NCBI GenBank assembly: GCA_023159155.1
Contig: JAJNNX010000031.1
Location: 248,001-312,000 of the forward strand
Direction: 5' to 3'
Length of the DNA stretch: 64,000 nt
Source of the DNA: Ustulina deusta
Taxonomy: Eukaryota > Ascomycota > Sordariomycetes > Xylariales > Xylariaceae
Numbering within the stretch: the first letter of the stretch is position 1; every line of letters begins with the position of its first letter. The position numbers and the translations under genes are program-made. Positions 22,031 to 33,217 of the stretch are shown piece by piece. The notes beneath the pieces were generated by a model. The model had not been told where the DNA came from and searched no databases. It was given only the letters and a program-made list of their open reading frames with translations.

Positions 22031-23984
22031 CTAAAGAATTAAATCAGGCCGGCTGACGATGACTGAACTGAGGTTGAGACGAAGAGAAGTGAGGAACACA
22101 AAAAAAAGAATGCAACAGGGACATTTCCTACGTCCTTCTCTTAAAGTACAAGGGATATCAATGCTTTATCAGCGCGTAAGATGTGATGCCGCATCTGTTG
22201 GCGCTGTGTTGCATGTTGGTGGACTCGAGTGGAGTTGACCCCCTGAATGGTCCCCCCGTCTGGTCCCTGAAACGGCCGTGAGCAGTGTCAAGTCGCCCTG
22301 CTGCCCCATGTCATTATGTCATTGAAACGGGGACGATACGATCGTGAGGCCTTGGCGCCGGGGATTTAATCATTTTCCTTGACGCACCGTTCCGTCGAAG
22401 GACGGCGTGAAACTACCTCGTTTGAAAATGTCTAATTTTGTTGACTCTAACCACCCAACGTCGGCAAATATGAAGAGCCGGTTTCCCTACTCCAAAGTTC
22501 CCCGTAATGATGCCTGTCATCTAAACAGTGTCGTCCGAAACCATGCACATGTTGTGTCATGGCCAACTGCCTTTCAACTGAACTTACCGGGCTTTCAAAC
22601 ATCTGTTGAGCTGTCAACTATAGATGCAGTTATCTATACCCCTGCCATTGCTACAAGAATTTTTACGTGTGCCTATCAGATATAACTGACGGGAGATTAG
22701 TATGTACATGGGTGTAGCATTGAGCACCGGCTAATGCGAATATTTACGAAAACCAGAGCCAGGGGGGTACAGAAGACCGCAAGTCTTTTGTCACAGTCCT
22801 TCCCAACCGTGGTATATAAGTGGCTGCAGACACCAAGGCACCCAACCTTACTAAGGTTCTACTTTTACTATTCCTAGGGTAGCGACATAGCGCTGTAGTT
22901 CTGTTCCGTGACACCTACGCACCTTTGATGCACAGCGAAAGTCTACCACAAGGCTTTCTGTGTTCATTGGAGATTATCACGATGCAATAGTACCAGGCTT
23001 ATACATTTTCTATTGGCAGTAATTGCATTTATAATATTGAGTTTTTCTTTTCCTTTTCTTTTCCTTTTCTTTTCCTTTTTCTTTTCATTTCCCATTGTTG
23101 TCTCTCGTTGAAAGTTAAATAGGAGGAGCCATTAAATAAAAATAAATAAATAAACCTTGCAAGCCCCCCTTTGAGTAGATAGGGGTTCAGGAATCAATTA
23201 ACAACTCTATTAAGCCCAATAACTACTGCCTCCCTGACTGCAGACGAGCCTCTCTATTCGCACTGGGACAGCCCCGTCTGACATTGAGACGACGATTTAT
23301 AGACAATTACGAGTAAGGCTCTTTACACAGAAGGTAGTCATAACGGACACAGTGGACTTACACTTTCTTTCTTATTAAGACGGAAAGAGAAAGAGAACAC
23401 CACACCATATCGGAAACCGAGTGAACGTCTCTACTACTCGAACTGAATGAATAATGAACTCATGAAATACTTGCACAGGTAATGGAAAGAACATTTCACA
23501 TAAATGTAGTATAGATACTTAATTAGACCTGGATAGTTTATCTTGTACATAAACTTAAGATGGGCTGTTATATAGGCGGCATATACAGCTGTCTTATCGA
23601 GGTGGACGCGGCTCGTATCTGATTTTCATTCTTCTTCTTCCCCTTCTTTCCACGTTGCGATATCACACTCACTGGAGAGCTACAGAATTGATAATATTCC
23701 GAGGCATGTCTCTTATGTCGTCTATCTTAAAACATGAGCCGACGTAACACAGGCGATAATGCGGCTGGGCAGCCACCCAGCCACCACAGCCCATTCGCTT
23801 GGTGTGTGCAAGTAGGAACCCCGCCTTTGTTGTGATGGGTTGGAACGCTGACATTGTAGTGTCACCTAGCATCGAATATCTCTTTACTTTCCAAGACCAA
23901 GTCCAGCTTCTCAATTTGAAAATCCATATCCGCTCAATCTCCCCTCTACTAGCTTCGCACTTTTAAACAAGAGTTCTTGCAATT
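22031..23984. other. Long intergenic region with an orphan TATA and a pyrimidine microsatellite
   Basis: Nearly 2 kb without a supported gene. GTATATAAG at 22812-22820 is followed by sequence resembling a transcript start, but no credible ORF follows. The 92-codon ORF at 22407-22685 has no known motif. The 3' part contains a TTTTCTTTTCC tandem repeat (about 23044-23090) and AT-rich sequence up to 23600. The last 100 nt serve as the leader of the DUF4238 gene. Confidence 0.45.
23044..23090. repeat. Pyrimidine microsatellite (TTTTCC/TTTTC units)
   Basis: Tandem units of TTTTCTTTTCC-like sequence in about 45 nt, with no coding potential. Confidence 0.8.
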
Positions 23985-26638
23985 ATGGCCGAGTCAGCAC
24001 ACACGACTTCCCCTAAGCCCGAATACCAGCATTTTGTTCCACAGTTCATACTGAGGAACTTCGCCCACAAATACGCCGGACCGCAACGTTCACAGAAAGG
24101 GAAGAAAAAGAAGGGCGAGAATATTTTTCGCGGCGAACTTGTCGTCAATAATGTTAATCTGAAAGCCGACCCATTCGCCATTGAAGAGACAAGGGTCAAG
24201 CGCATTCTCGGGCAGTATGATATGTACCAAGACACAGCCCTGCCTCCTGCGCAACGACGACAGATTGAGACGATGTTAGGCAAGCTAGAAGGCAATGTCA
24301 GCACTAGTGAGTGGCATTACAACGTTTCTGCCTTTTTACCCTTCTAAGAAGTAAATACGTTTCCTAGCAGCTCAACACGTGCGTCTTAGGAGTTTGACAT
24401 ACTCGTAAAGCACATAAGAACGCTGCTGACTCTTACATCTAAAGTCTTCCGCAAAATCATCAAGGCCTTTGAGGCTGGGGGACAGAGCGTGTGGGTAACA
24501 CGCGAAGAGCGAAACTCCATCCGCAAATTTCTCTTTATCCTCAAATATCGCGGATCAGGCTTCCATCAGCGCTTCCACCATGAAGACTCGGATCAGTATG
24601 ATGCCAACGACAAATCACTGGTGCAGGAGTATATGCGAGAGAAGGGTTTCAAGCGACCCGTTGATGTCTGGTTTCACGGCCTCAAAACGATTATGGATCT
24701 AAATATGAACACAAAAGGTTGGGAACGGGAACTTACCGAGAAGATGTACCCTGAGGATGCCATGTGGTTCTACGCGCACACGGAGATGATGTACATGGCC
24801 ATCTGCACGCCATCCAAGCCAGGAGCCGAATTTATACTCACGGACAACAGCTACAACGTGTTCGAGGGGCCCAACACTTTCGTTCAAAACCCGGACACTG
24901 GCGAGGCTATGGAGTCTGGGTGGACCAGTTTCCACGAATTTGCCCCCTTATCCCCGAAATTGATGATCGTTTTGCGGAGCTTCTTGCTTCCTATACCCGA
25001 AGAAGACAGCAATCCAGGAATGAAGGCGTGGAGGGAAGAACACCGCAAGAAGGCAGTTGGCGACGTGCAGTCACATCTAGCCGACCTGCCAATAAACAAG
25101 CCACGCAACAGTTATAGCGAAGTGGTGAACGGTCGGGTACGACTCCTGCCCGGGCAAGATGGAGTGAGACGAAAGGCAGACAAGTTCTGCTTTCCATTCT
25201 TCTCTATCGGCATAGAACACGTCAACAAAATCAACCACATTCTATTTGATAATGCGTATGTGTGCGCCAATATCGTCTTCGCTTCCAAAAAGACATTCTT
25301 TAAAACACTGGAGTGGTACATGACCTATGCCGGCACGCTGGGCAAGGCAGTGACTATAGATTCCGAGGAAGAGAGGCGCAAGTTTCTCGTGAATCTCGCT
25401 GCACTCATGAAGTCACTGGGGTCGACAAAGGAAGCGGTGTGGACAGACAATACAGCTAAAGTCATGTCGAGCTTTGACAAAATGAACGCTCTCCATCGGT
25501 CGCTGCAGGGAGGTTTGATGGACTGGATGCTTGCCACTAAAAAGGAGCTCCAAGAGAGTCCCGAGTCGTCCCGAGGGCTACGATTTGCTTATATATGTCT
25601 CGGTAGGATAATCCGAAACACGCCTACTTATCACATGAGTATGACATCGCTACAGACGCTAACTTGCATCTCATGCAGGGGGTTCCAATGAGACATTGCT
25701 AGAAGATTTGGATCACACCAATGATATGCTGAGGGAACGGATCAAAATAGATGTTAGATCGCAAGGCCAGCCAGAGACTATTCGCGGCCAAAACCGCGAA
25801 CGACTCATTGAAGAATACCTCACGTATCCTTCAAGGACAGTGCTTATATTCTTGACAAAGGTGAGGCTGATGGTTCTCAATCACAATGATGACGGATATC
25901 TTCAGAGAGGAATAGACGCCCTGCCAGTGCTGGAAGAGCCAGAAGACATCATTGCTCAAGGTAAGCATGTCCATTCCTCGCCAGTTCGAACGAGCTCAGT
26001 CGCATATCACGTAATATTGCTTCTTATATTAGTCAAAGATTTACAAACCAAGACTTTTGTTGAACTAACCTGGATAGCTCTGCATGACAAAATGACGGCC
26101 AAGAAGCTCAACCGCCTCATGTACAATACGGCAATGAATGACATCGACAGAACAAAAGATCCGACTCCCGAACATGAGTTTTGGACGACGCCGATTCCGA
26201 GCCTAGAAGGAGCCCTCCGGCTAAGGATGATCGGGAAATTTGTGTTCGGACTTCCTGGTATGTGCCCCCCACCCCAATTCCCAGGCAAAAACTAATTAAG
26301 GCCAGGCCTGTTAAAAGACTGTGGTGAGATATATATTCCACAGCTTCTTGAATGGCGTGTATTACTTACAAGGATATTAAATAGGGATTCCTGAAGTTGA
26401 GAGACTCGCTTCAACCCAAGAGCAAAGAATCCAACGGCACGATCTCAAGGGCATAAAGGGACTCCCGTATCACTTCATCGATGACGCCGAGAAGACGGAA
26501 CTTTTGACGCGAATCATGGTCAAGCCTATGTTTCGGGAAGCCCTAGCTGACAGCGTAGCGACACACCTGCTTCCCATATTGGAGGACGTCTTCTTCAAGA
26601 CGTCCTACCCTACGCCGCCCATCAAGTCCCCCATTTGA
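23985..26638 (+). CDS. DUF4238-domain protein
   Basis: A 746-aa protein from five exons (introns 24307-24444, 25603-25678, 25961-26032, 26258-26384; exon sum 2241 nt). The N-terminus carries the DUF4238 signature HFVPQFILRNF (residues 16-26). A Lys-rich stretch (GKKKKGE) and FRGELVVNNVNLKADPFAIE come next. FRKIIKAF, FLFILKYRGSGFHQRFH, MMYMAICTPS and FILTDNSYNVFEGP follow, matching the D/N-rich core of the domain. LSPKLMIVLRSFLLP sits beyond it. The C-terminal 250 residues have no domain I know. The protein is predicted soluble. The biochemical role of DUF4238 is not established. Intact frame and codon use argue for a live gene; its neighbours give no functional clue. Confidence 0.88.
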
Positions 26639-28169
26639 TTTCTCTATTCAGTATACTGGGTTTCGGCGAAATATTGGAAAGTTGAATAAGGTAGGATCTC
26701 AGCGGCATAGTTCATGTGAGCTTTTTGTCATTATGTTATGATTCAACTTAGTAATAACCTTCTATTGTCGAAGTCTTTGACTTTATATTCAGTGGCTTGT
26801 TACACCTGAGTCTCCAATCACCGCCTTTGGTTATCTCATTTTCTTTGAGAGCCTTGGTCTTGTATTTCTTAGCTCGAGAGATAAGAGAGGCCGAAAGACC
26901 TATACAGTTTGTCTCAAGTCATTAGGTATGTATTGCCGTATGACACCGTTAGTGTTGCTAGCGCTAGTATTGGTGTTGTTGCTGTTGCTTCTGTGTCAGG
27001 ATGTCAGTGCAGACCAGTCCAGTAGGAGATTTAGGTTAAACCGATTCTAAAACAAGCTAGTAATACACCACCATCTCTGTCTCGCGGCTTTCACGTGTAG
27101 CAGTCGCGGGCCTAGTGTTACACTTGTTATTAATACACCCACTAACAGTAACATCGGGTTAAAAAAAAGCCTATCGTTGTTAAATATTTGACACGTGAAT
27201 AGGTAGTTGAATTAACCACAATTTTATTAGCGAATAGAGTGCCTAGCTAAATAGGAAAATAGGCATGCGTAGTCGTCTCTTACACAACTCGCCCAAAAAT
27301 ATAGATTTTCTCTTTAGAAACCGCAATTGAAGCTATGCAATGAGTTATTTAGTAGCTATGAGTCTACAAAATTGCGATGGGCACTGTCGGGATTTTAATA
27401 TTAAGCTTGAAGGTAAGCCGGTCTCCTCATGGCCATTGATATCAAAACGTGGCAGTGTTGACTAACCTAGACATCACATGAACCCGAGGGTAAGGAAAAC
27501 TAGCTCTCAGTTGTCAAAAAGAAAGGAATAGATCAAATAATCTCGCTGCACAGTTCATAAAAAAACCACCACGGATATCGAGCTGGGCCTTCTTGCGAGC
27601 TCGCGGCTGCTAGATATTATGCGATTACTGAACCCAATTTAGAATATGTCATACGAAATAGAAAATCCAATGATTCAGAGTGCCAGCACCGCGAGAACAG
27701 ATCTCTGCCACCGTTTACGTGTATAAAGCTTGGGGGTAGGATGAGTAATGAGTGAGAGGCGCAACTGTACGAGCGCAATGAAGATCAAAGGCCACACTAT
27801 CAAAATGACTGCCCAACGAGTGAGTGTCTGACAGACAAACAGACATCTCCTACCTTTGAGCTTTGAAGTAAGCGGTACGATAGCTAGATAATTCATAATA
27901 TCGATTTTCACGGATATCAGAAAACCCGGAGGTGCTTGACATTAAGGTAAGCAAGTATGCTGAACCCTCCTCCGTGCTCAGCACAATCATTAAAACATTC
28001 TCAGCAAGAACATATTAATGGCTCTACAACACGTCATAGCTAATTGACTTACACAGGGAAAAAGTCGTCTTAGTGACGGGGTTCCAGATGCCTTCCACCT
28101 CATGAACGTGGCTCCAGCCCATATGCTCCACCCAATATCCATCTCGCTAGAGTTAACACGAGGTTTTCC
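26639..28169. other. Intergenic, AT-rich, no gene recognised
   Basis: About 1.5 kb with low-complexity stretches (for example GTGTTGCTAGCGCTAGTATTG near 26955). The 78-codon minus ORF at 27675-27911 has no recognisable domain. No RNA gene or transposon end seen. Confidence 0.45.
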
Positions 28170-28800
28170 ATCCATGTAGGTGCACGAGGGATGGGGCGGA
28201 TGATAGGATCCGAGGGCTTCGCAGCGAACGGCGCAAAAGTCAGTCCACATGGCGTCGCGATCCCCGTGGGCTTGCTCAAGCTCGACGAGCAGTGGTCGCG
28301 GGTCCTCACGCCGGCCGGGTCACAGAACTACAGCTACACAAGAAACATACCGCTCGGGCAAAACCAAGTAGGTACCTCACGCCTACCTGCTAGTGGTATA
28401 ATGCATGTGGTGTGTAAGTGTCCTGCCAGTTCCAAGTTCCAACTGCTACAGCGCCTCGAAAGCAGGCGTACACAACCTCACCGGCACCTGTTGCAGGTTT
28501 CTCGGTCCGAAGGGTGTCACAGTGACTGCGTCTCCCTTCCTCTTTCGACAAGCTACATCGCAGCTATGCAAGACCATCACTAACTACCTACCTCTTATTT
28601 CTTCGTCTAGGCTAGCCGCCCCTTCGACGCGGAAATGACGGCCTTCTCATGAAGCATTTCCCGCGAGGCCATTGAGGGCGGGAATCTGATCAGGCGGCGC
28701 AGCCGGTCACTGGCACATGCATTGTCCTCGCGAGTCGCACCGGGTAAGCCTTCCTGACCGACCTCTTGCATTAATCTAGGTATTATCCCCTCCATCCCCT
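28170..28800 (+). pseudogene. Second SDR relic, heavily decayed
   Basis: Fragments of one SDR in three frames and in the right order. First is GARGMGRMIGSEGFAANGAKV (a TGxxxGxG Rossmann motif with its second helix, at about 28175-28235). The active-site stretch YSASKAGVHNLTGTC then LGPKGVTVTA follows at about 28443-28540. Last is a C-terminal piece, MTAFS with REAIEGGNLI, near 28635-28700. The central sheet with NNAG and catalytic Ser is lost and there are several frameshifts and stops. The gene is not expressed as an enzyme. It is more degraded than the SDR at 6.2 kb and need not be its paralogue. Confidence 0.7.
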
Positions 28801-29208
28801 GGCAACGGCCGGCAAATTTCCATCTTGATCCATTCCGACGGTGCTGACGCCTTCGTATCTAGATCGTATGTCAGCTACTATCAATGTCGATAGTGGTGTC
28901 CACCTGGCGGCAAAAATGTGAGGCGCTAGCCGGCTGAGTTCTACGTATTTGCCGGCCAAGAGAATGTCAATAAGTAGGTGTAATAATCGGGAAAAGACGC
29001 GAATGGCCGAGTGACGTTGGGAAATTAATCAATTCCTTAATTGGGTATCGAGCGCATCGTCGGCTACGCATCTAAATAGGTAGGTATTCCCGGCTTCCCT
29101 ACCCTAGTGGAAGCCAGGCCTTGGGTTATAGGTAGCCGCCGACATCCTTGTAAGGTCTAGTCGTCGAGAAGCAACCCATTAAATTCTGTTATTTCCCCCC
29201 CGACCACA
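28801..29208. other. Intergenic, no gene recognised
   Basis: Short spacer containing TAGGTAGGTATT-type motifs around 29080; it holds the 3' end of the Sam35-like gene. Nothing else supported. Confidence 0.5.
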
Positions 29209-30178
29209 TTATGTACCAGGCCCCCAACACCTTTGGAATATTCTCTTGCGATGGCTAACTAGACGGGGAAATTCTTTTAGAATGTCATTCATTCGCCGAT
29301 TCTCCCAAGCTAGGTCGTCGTGTAAAATAAGGTGGGTATAGGAAAACACGGTCGCATCGAAGAGTCCTGGCACCGCGCTCCCGAAGAACCAATCCTCGTC
29401 ACCCAAGACTGCATCCAAAGCGCGGAATGCCTCTTTTGCTCCCCCGTATAGATCTGCTGGATTAATGGCGTCTCTGCTTGTAGATTTCAATATCTCTACC
29501 TCAGCGGCGTGTCTTAATTGGTACAGTATTGCGGCTCTGACGGGTCGTGACGAGGTGGCCGGCACGATATAGAGGTGGGCGAGAAGACGGGCGTTTGCGG
29601 GGGATAGATATAACGTATAGAGCCAAGCATTTCGTATACGATGGTCGAGGAGCGACTCGTAGGCTTCTAGTCTGGCGCCTAGATCTATTGGCAACTTGGA
29701 TTTGCCGTTATCGAGGCCATACTGCTCCAACTTATTCGACGGAATCGGTCCTTGCGGCCTAGAATCGCTGGGCGTAGATGGTGGTAGGAGGAACGGCAAT
29801 GCGCCGGTAGGAGAGGCGTGGTTGTTGGAGGGCCGGACACAAAAGTCGACACCGGCAAGCTTGAGAAAGGTCTGTCATACCACATTAGCTCAGCGACACC
29901 AAGTCGCGGCCGGGTTCTAGGCATCCAGAGCTCACCTGCCACTTCAAACAGGATGGGTTGAAGCTCGGCAACGCCTTCAAAGCATCCTCGTCTGATATGA
30001 AAACGTAGAGCGTCGGCACGGCTCTGGTCTCGGGCGAGCGCGCAGGCAGCTCGTTGGGAGGATATGTGAGAAGTGGAAACTTCTTGAATAGCCGGGCGAG
30101 CGGGGCTGGTATCGTGAACCAACCAGAGGCCTCTTGAGAGCGTGGCCTCGCCGTCGATCTCTCTGCCGTGTTTGGCAT
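29209..30178 (-). CDS. Sam35/metaxin-like subunit of the mitochondrial outer-membrane sorting and assembly machinery
   Basis: A 301-aa protein from two exons (intron 29872-29935, 64 nt; exon sum 906 nt). The N-terminal half has a thioredoxin/GST-N fold: LLTYPPNELPARSP, TLYVFISDEDAL, PSFNPSCLKWQ, then the metaxin-type motif PSNNHASPTGALPFLLP (about residues 95-111). The C-terminal half is helical and GST-C-like (LEAYESLLDHRIRNAWLY, FGSAVPGLFDATVFSYTHLI). Sam35 recognises the beta-signal of outer-membrane barrels on the SAM complex, from the cytosolic face. The residues around SNNHASPTG are my main reason for Sam35 rather than Sam37/Tom37; the choice is moderately sure. Confidence 0.82.
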
Positions 30179-32953
30179 TGTGTAGAGGCGGATTGCGCAG
30201 CAATTAGCGTTTCCTCACGCTCCTTCTCGTCATCAGGCTCTTGCTAAGACATGGGTTGGGAGAAGCAGCGGGCTGCGCCTATCGATAAGAGCGAGCCCCC
30301 TGTGGATTACCGGATAGACCTGCCGCTAACGGGCCGGCTTGCAGCTGGTGAGAGCGTCGTCCGGGACCCAGCAGCCATTTGGGTCAGCAGCATAACTCCT
30401 CCCCCCTCTATCGGTCTATACTACATCTGTACTACCTACTAGTAGGTATACTCTCGTGTTTCATGCGGGACAATAGGTAGGTACACGTAGGTACTTCAAT
30501 GTTATAGGTAGCACGCACGCAAAAGTACAAGCTGAGATGTACAGAAGTCTCTGGCCTGTTTAGTCCCGGACCGCATAGCTAGCATCCTCCCACGCTGTAC
30601 CTTATCGGTGGCCTGGCTCACCTGGGACCAACCAACGCCATCACGACTCCCAGTGGAGGCAGCTGGGTCGAAGTTCACTCTATTCATGTGTATGGAAGTG
30701 TTTAGTGCCGCGTACTACAAGCACCTATTTGGACACACTGCGCCTACAGATATGGTACAACCGAATGCATCGATGATAAATGAGAATAGTCGCTATCGCG
30801 CAAGCGGCTGTTGCCGTCGTGCGTTCGCAGAACGAGGGCTATTTTCGGGGTTCGCGGTTGTGCATGCATGGTTCGAAGTCGTAGCGTAAGGCGGGGTACG
30901 GGACCAAGACAGCTCTCTAGACCAATACCTACCTAGACTGGGTACGTACTGACGGCATCCTGGGCAGTGCGGCAGTGTCTGGGCAGAGCGCTGAGCTGAG
31001 TGGAAGACGAGATGCTCAGCCAGCCTCTTGCAGCCAGCAGTATTACATAACGATGTCGGCGTGCCTTGGCAGACGCTCGCCGCGCAGACTCGACTGCCCA
31101 GTGCCTATCATAAACCCTGACTCGAGAGCGGCTTGACGGTAACATCCCGCCAGAAACTGCCCTCTTCCCATGTTCACCGGCCCCATCGTCTGTCTCAACG
31201 TGCTCCACCGTTGCGGTCTGCAATGTGACGTGGGGCTGACATTGGGATGTACCGGTACTGCAGCGGAGGGGATGAGATCTTCCGAGACTCCCTACGAAGG
31301 TGACATCAACGAGCTCCCATCCCGAGGCAGACAGTGTCAGATAGTGGTCCGACAACGCAAATACTCCGATTGGAGGTCCAGACGCACTAGACTGCTGCAT
31401 CTAGCGTGTCTGTGCCTGTGCTTTCGGGCCTTACTTATTATCAGTACCTGACCGACGCATTGCAAGCGGAAATGCGTCAACTTACGCACACACGATTTCC
31501 AAATAGGTTCTCCATATGAGCACACCTTCCCGACCGGCTTGCATGGGATAGTTGTCCTAGGGAACCCCAATGTTTCAGCCCGTTGGTGGAGCGAGGAAAC
31601 GATGCAGCGACAATCATCTCTCTCCCTTCTCTCTGATACTACAGTACAAGTAGCTTGAAGCAGAGATCGTGAGGAGATTACCGATGGATACAGCCCACTA
31701 TCGCCAGCGTGACATGTCGGCATGACGAGTTGAATGCGTTCAAGGAGCATGTTGCGGACGAGTACGTCGTCACCGTAGGTACTACGACTCAGGCCAGCCC
31801 AGTCCTCCTCGAGTCCACACCACTCGTATGCCCGGTTTGCAAGCACTTGTATGTTGTGCTACCTCCTGCCTGCCTGACATTCGTCAGCCCTCGCCCGCCT
31901 GTCTATCGCCCGGGGCGGCAATATACAATTATTGATCAACCCCCCAATGCCGTGACACGATGATATGCACAGATCGCACACAGTATACCTACACCACGTA
32001 AAACCCTGTGCACACACCAAACTTGTTCGAGTCGCGTTGAGAGAGAGAGAGGTGCTACACTACTACACTAAGGGTAAACCCGTTTGCACCTGATTCAATG
32101 CAATGGCGATGATATCAGCGCCTCGCGTTGATGCTCCTTGGCCTCGCACGATGACGACGATGATGAAAAATAATAAAATGAAACAAGATAAAGATGAAAT
32201 TTTGAAAAATATTTCAAAAGCCAAGCCAGCCAATTTCAATTTTACCCCAGCTCTGATCAACAACACAAATCGTCCTCACAGCCAATTACGACACAATCCC
32301 CATTGCCCTTTCTGGACTATACCAAGACAGCTACTTCACTACTCGCTAGTTGGTCACAGGGATTTGGGGAAGGGCACGGCTTCCGGAAAGAACTAACCAC
32401 CCTTGACTCGCACAGTCGTACTACATATGTAATCGCAACTCGTCAACTATCTCCTAATACACTACCAGCGTTTAGAGGATGTAACATACCGGCTGGTACC
32501 TATAAGTGAGAACAAAGACAATCTCGCACTGCCTTATTTCTCGTTTCTTTTTCCCCAGTCTTGCCTAACCACTTTCATCTCAAATTGCTACATGTGACTT
32601 GAAATAAAGAGACATATACCAAAGCTTCCGCTCTCCATGCTTGCGAAATAAAAAGCCGTCGTACGACGTCGTCCCATATAAGATTCACTCTTTGTCTGCT
32701 CTTCATCCCTCTTGCACTAGACACTGCCAGTGCCTCATCCGTTGAACCAACCAACCCAACTCTTCCCTTATTCGACTACTACGCGTACTATCGTGATTCG
32801 CATTCTACAACCAACCGACGCCATAAAGATTACGCCTTCACCCTTGCGCCGTTGTCCTCTGTGCACTGGCTTCTCCCCAAACCACCTGACGGACACACTT
32901 ACATCAAAATACACCACCATCCACCAACTGCCCCCGACGGCCTATTTGACAAA
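30179..32953. other. Intergenic 2.8 kb, no gene supported; repeat-like short motifs
   Basis: Contains several TAGGTAGGTAC-type motifs (30430-30500, 30928-30945) and a GAGAGA run at 32040-32050. Minus ORFs at 30933-31400 and 31337-31846 are long by chance and have no domain. The last 250 nt hold a CATATAAG element at 32675-32682 and a pyrimidine-rich stretch that looks like the leader of the small gene that follows. Confidence 0.45.
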
Positions 32954-33217
32954 ATGACACCGCTATACCTTCGCGCATCCTCATTATCAACAGCTGCTGA
33001 TGCCTCGACATCGTCCTCCATGTCATCGGCTGCCGCGTCAGACTCCACAACTAGACGACCCAGCAACGTCATCATGCACCCTCCTAAGTCCAAGAAGAAG
33101 AAGACACACAGCACGGATCCTTACCTCCGCGACTTCACCCTCGTGGCAGAGGCTGCACGACGTGCCCAGATGTCCATCATGATGCGAGACATGGAGCACG
33201 TCAGTATATCGCCATAA
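32954..33217 (+). CDS. Small 87-aa unknown protein
   Basis: Start chosen at 32954 (GACAAAATGA context), not the earlier in-frame ATG at 32852, because the upstream codons lie in a pyrimidine-rich leader. The protein begins MTPLYLRASSLSTAADAS, is Ser/Thr/Ala-rich, then has basic NVIMHPPKSKKKKTHST and an apparently folded end, DPYLRDFTLVAEAARRAQM. There is no signal peptide or transmembrane segment. Promoter elements (CATATAAG, CT-rich leader) upstream support expression. The C-terminal amphipathic helix and KKKKTH patch look like small conserved fungal nuclear or stress-related proteins, but I do not recognise a family. Confidence 0.55.
   Translation: MTPLYLRASSLSTAADASTSSSMSSAAASDSTTRRPSNVIMHPPKSKKKKTHSTDPYLRDFTLVAEAARRAQMSIMMRDMEHVSISP

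Noticed and set aside
30933..31846. Two long minus ORFs in a spacer
   Set aside because: No start context, domain or compatible introns.
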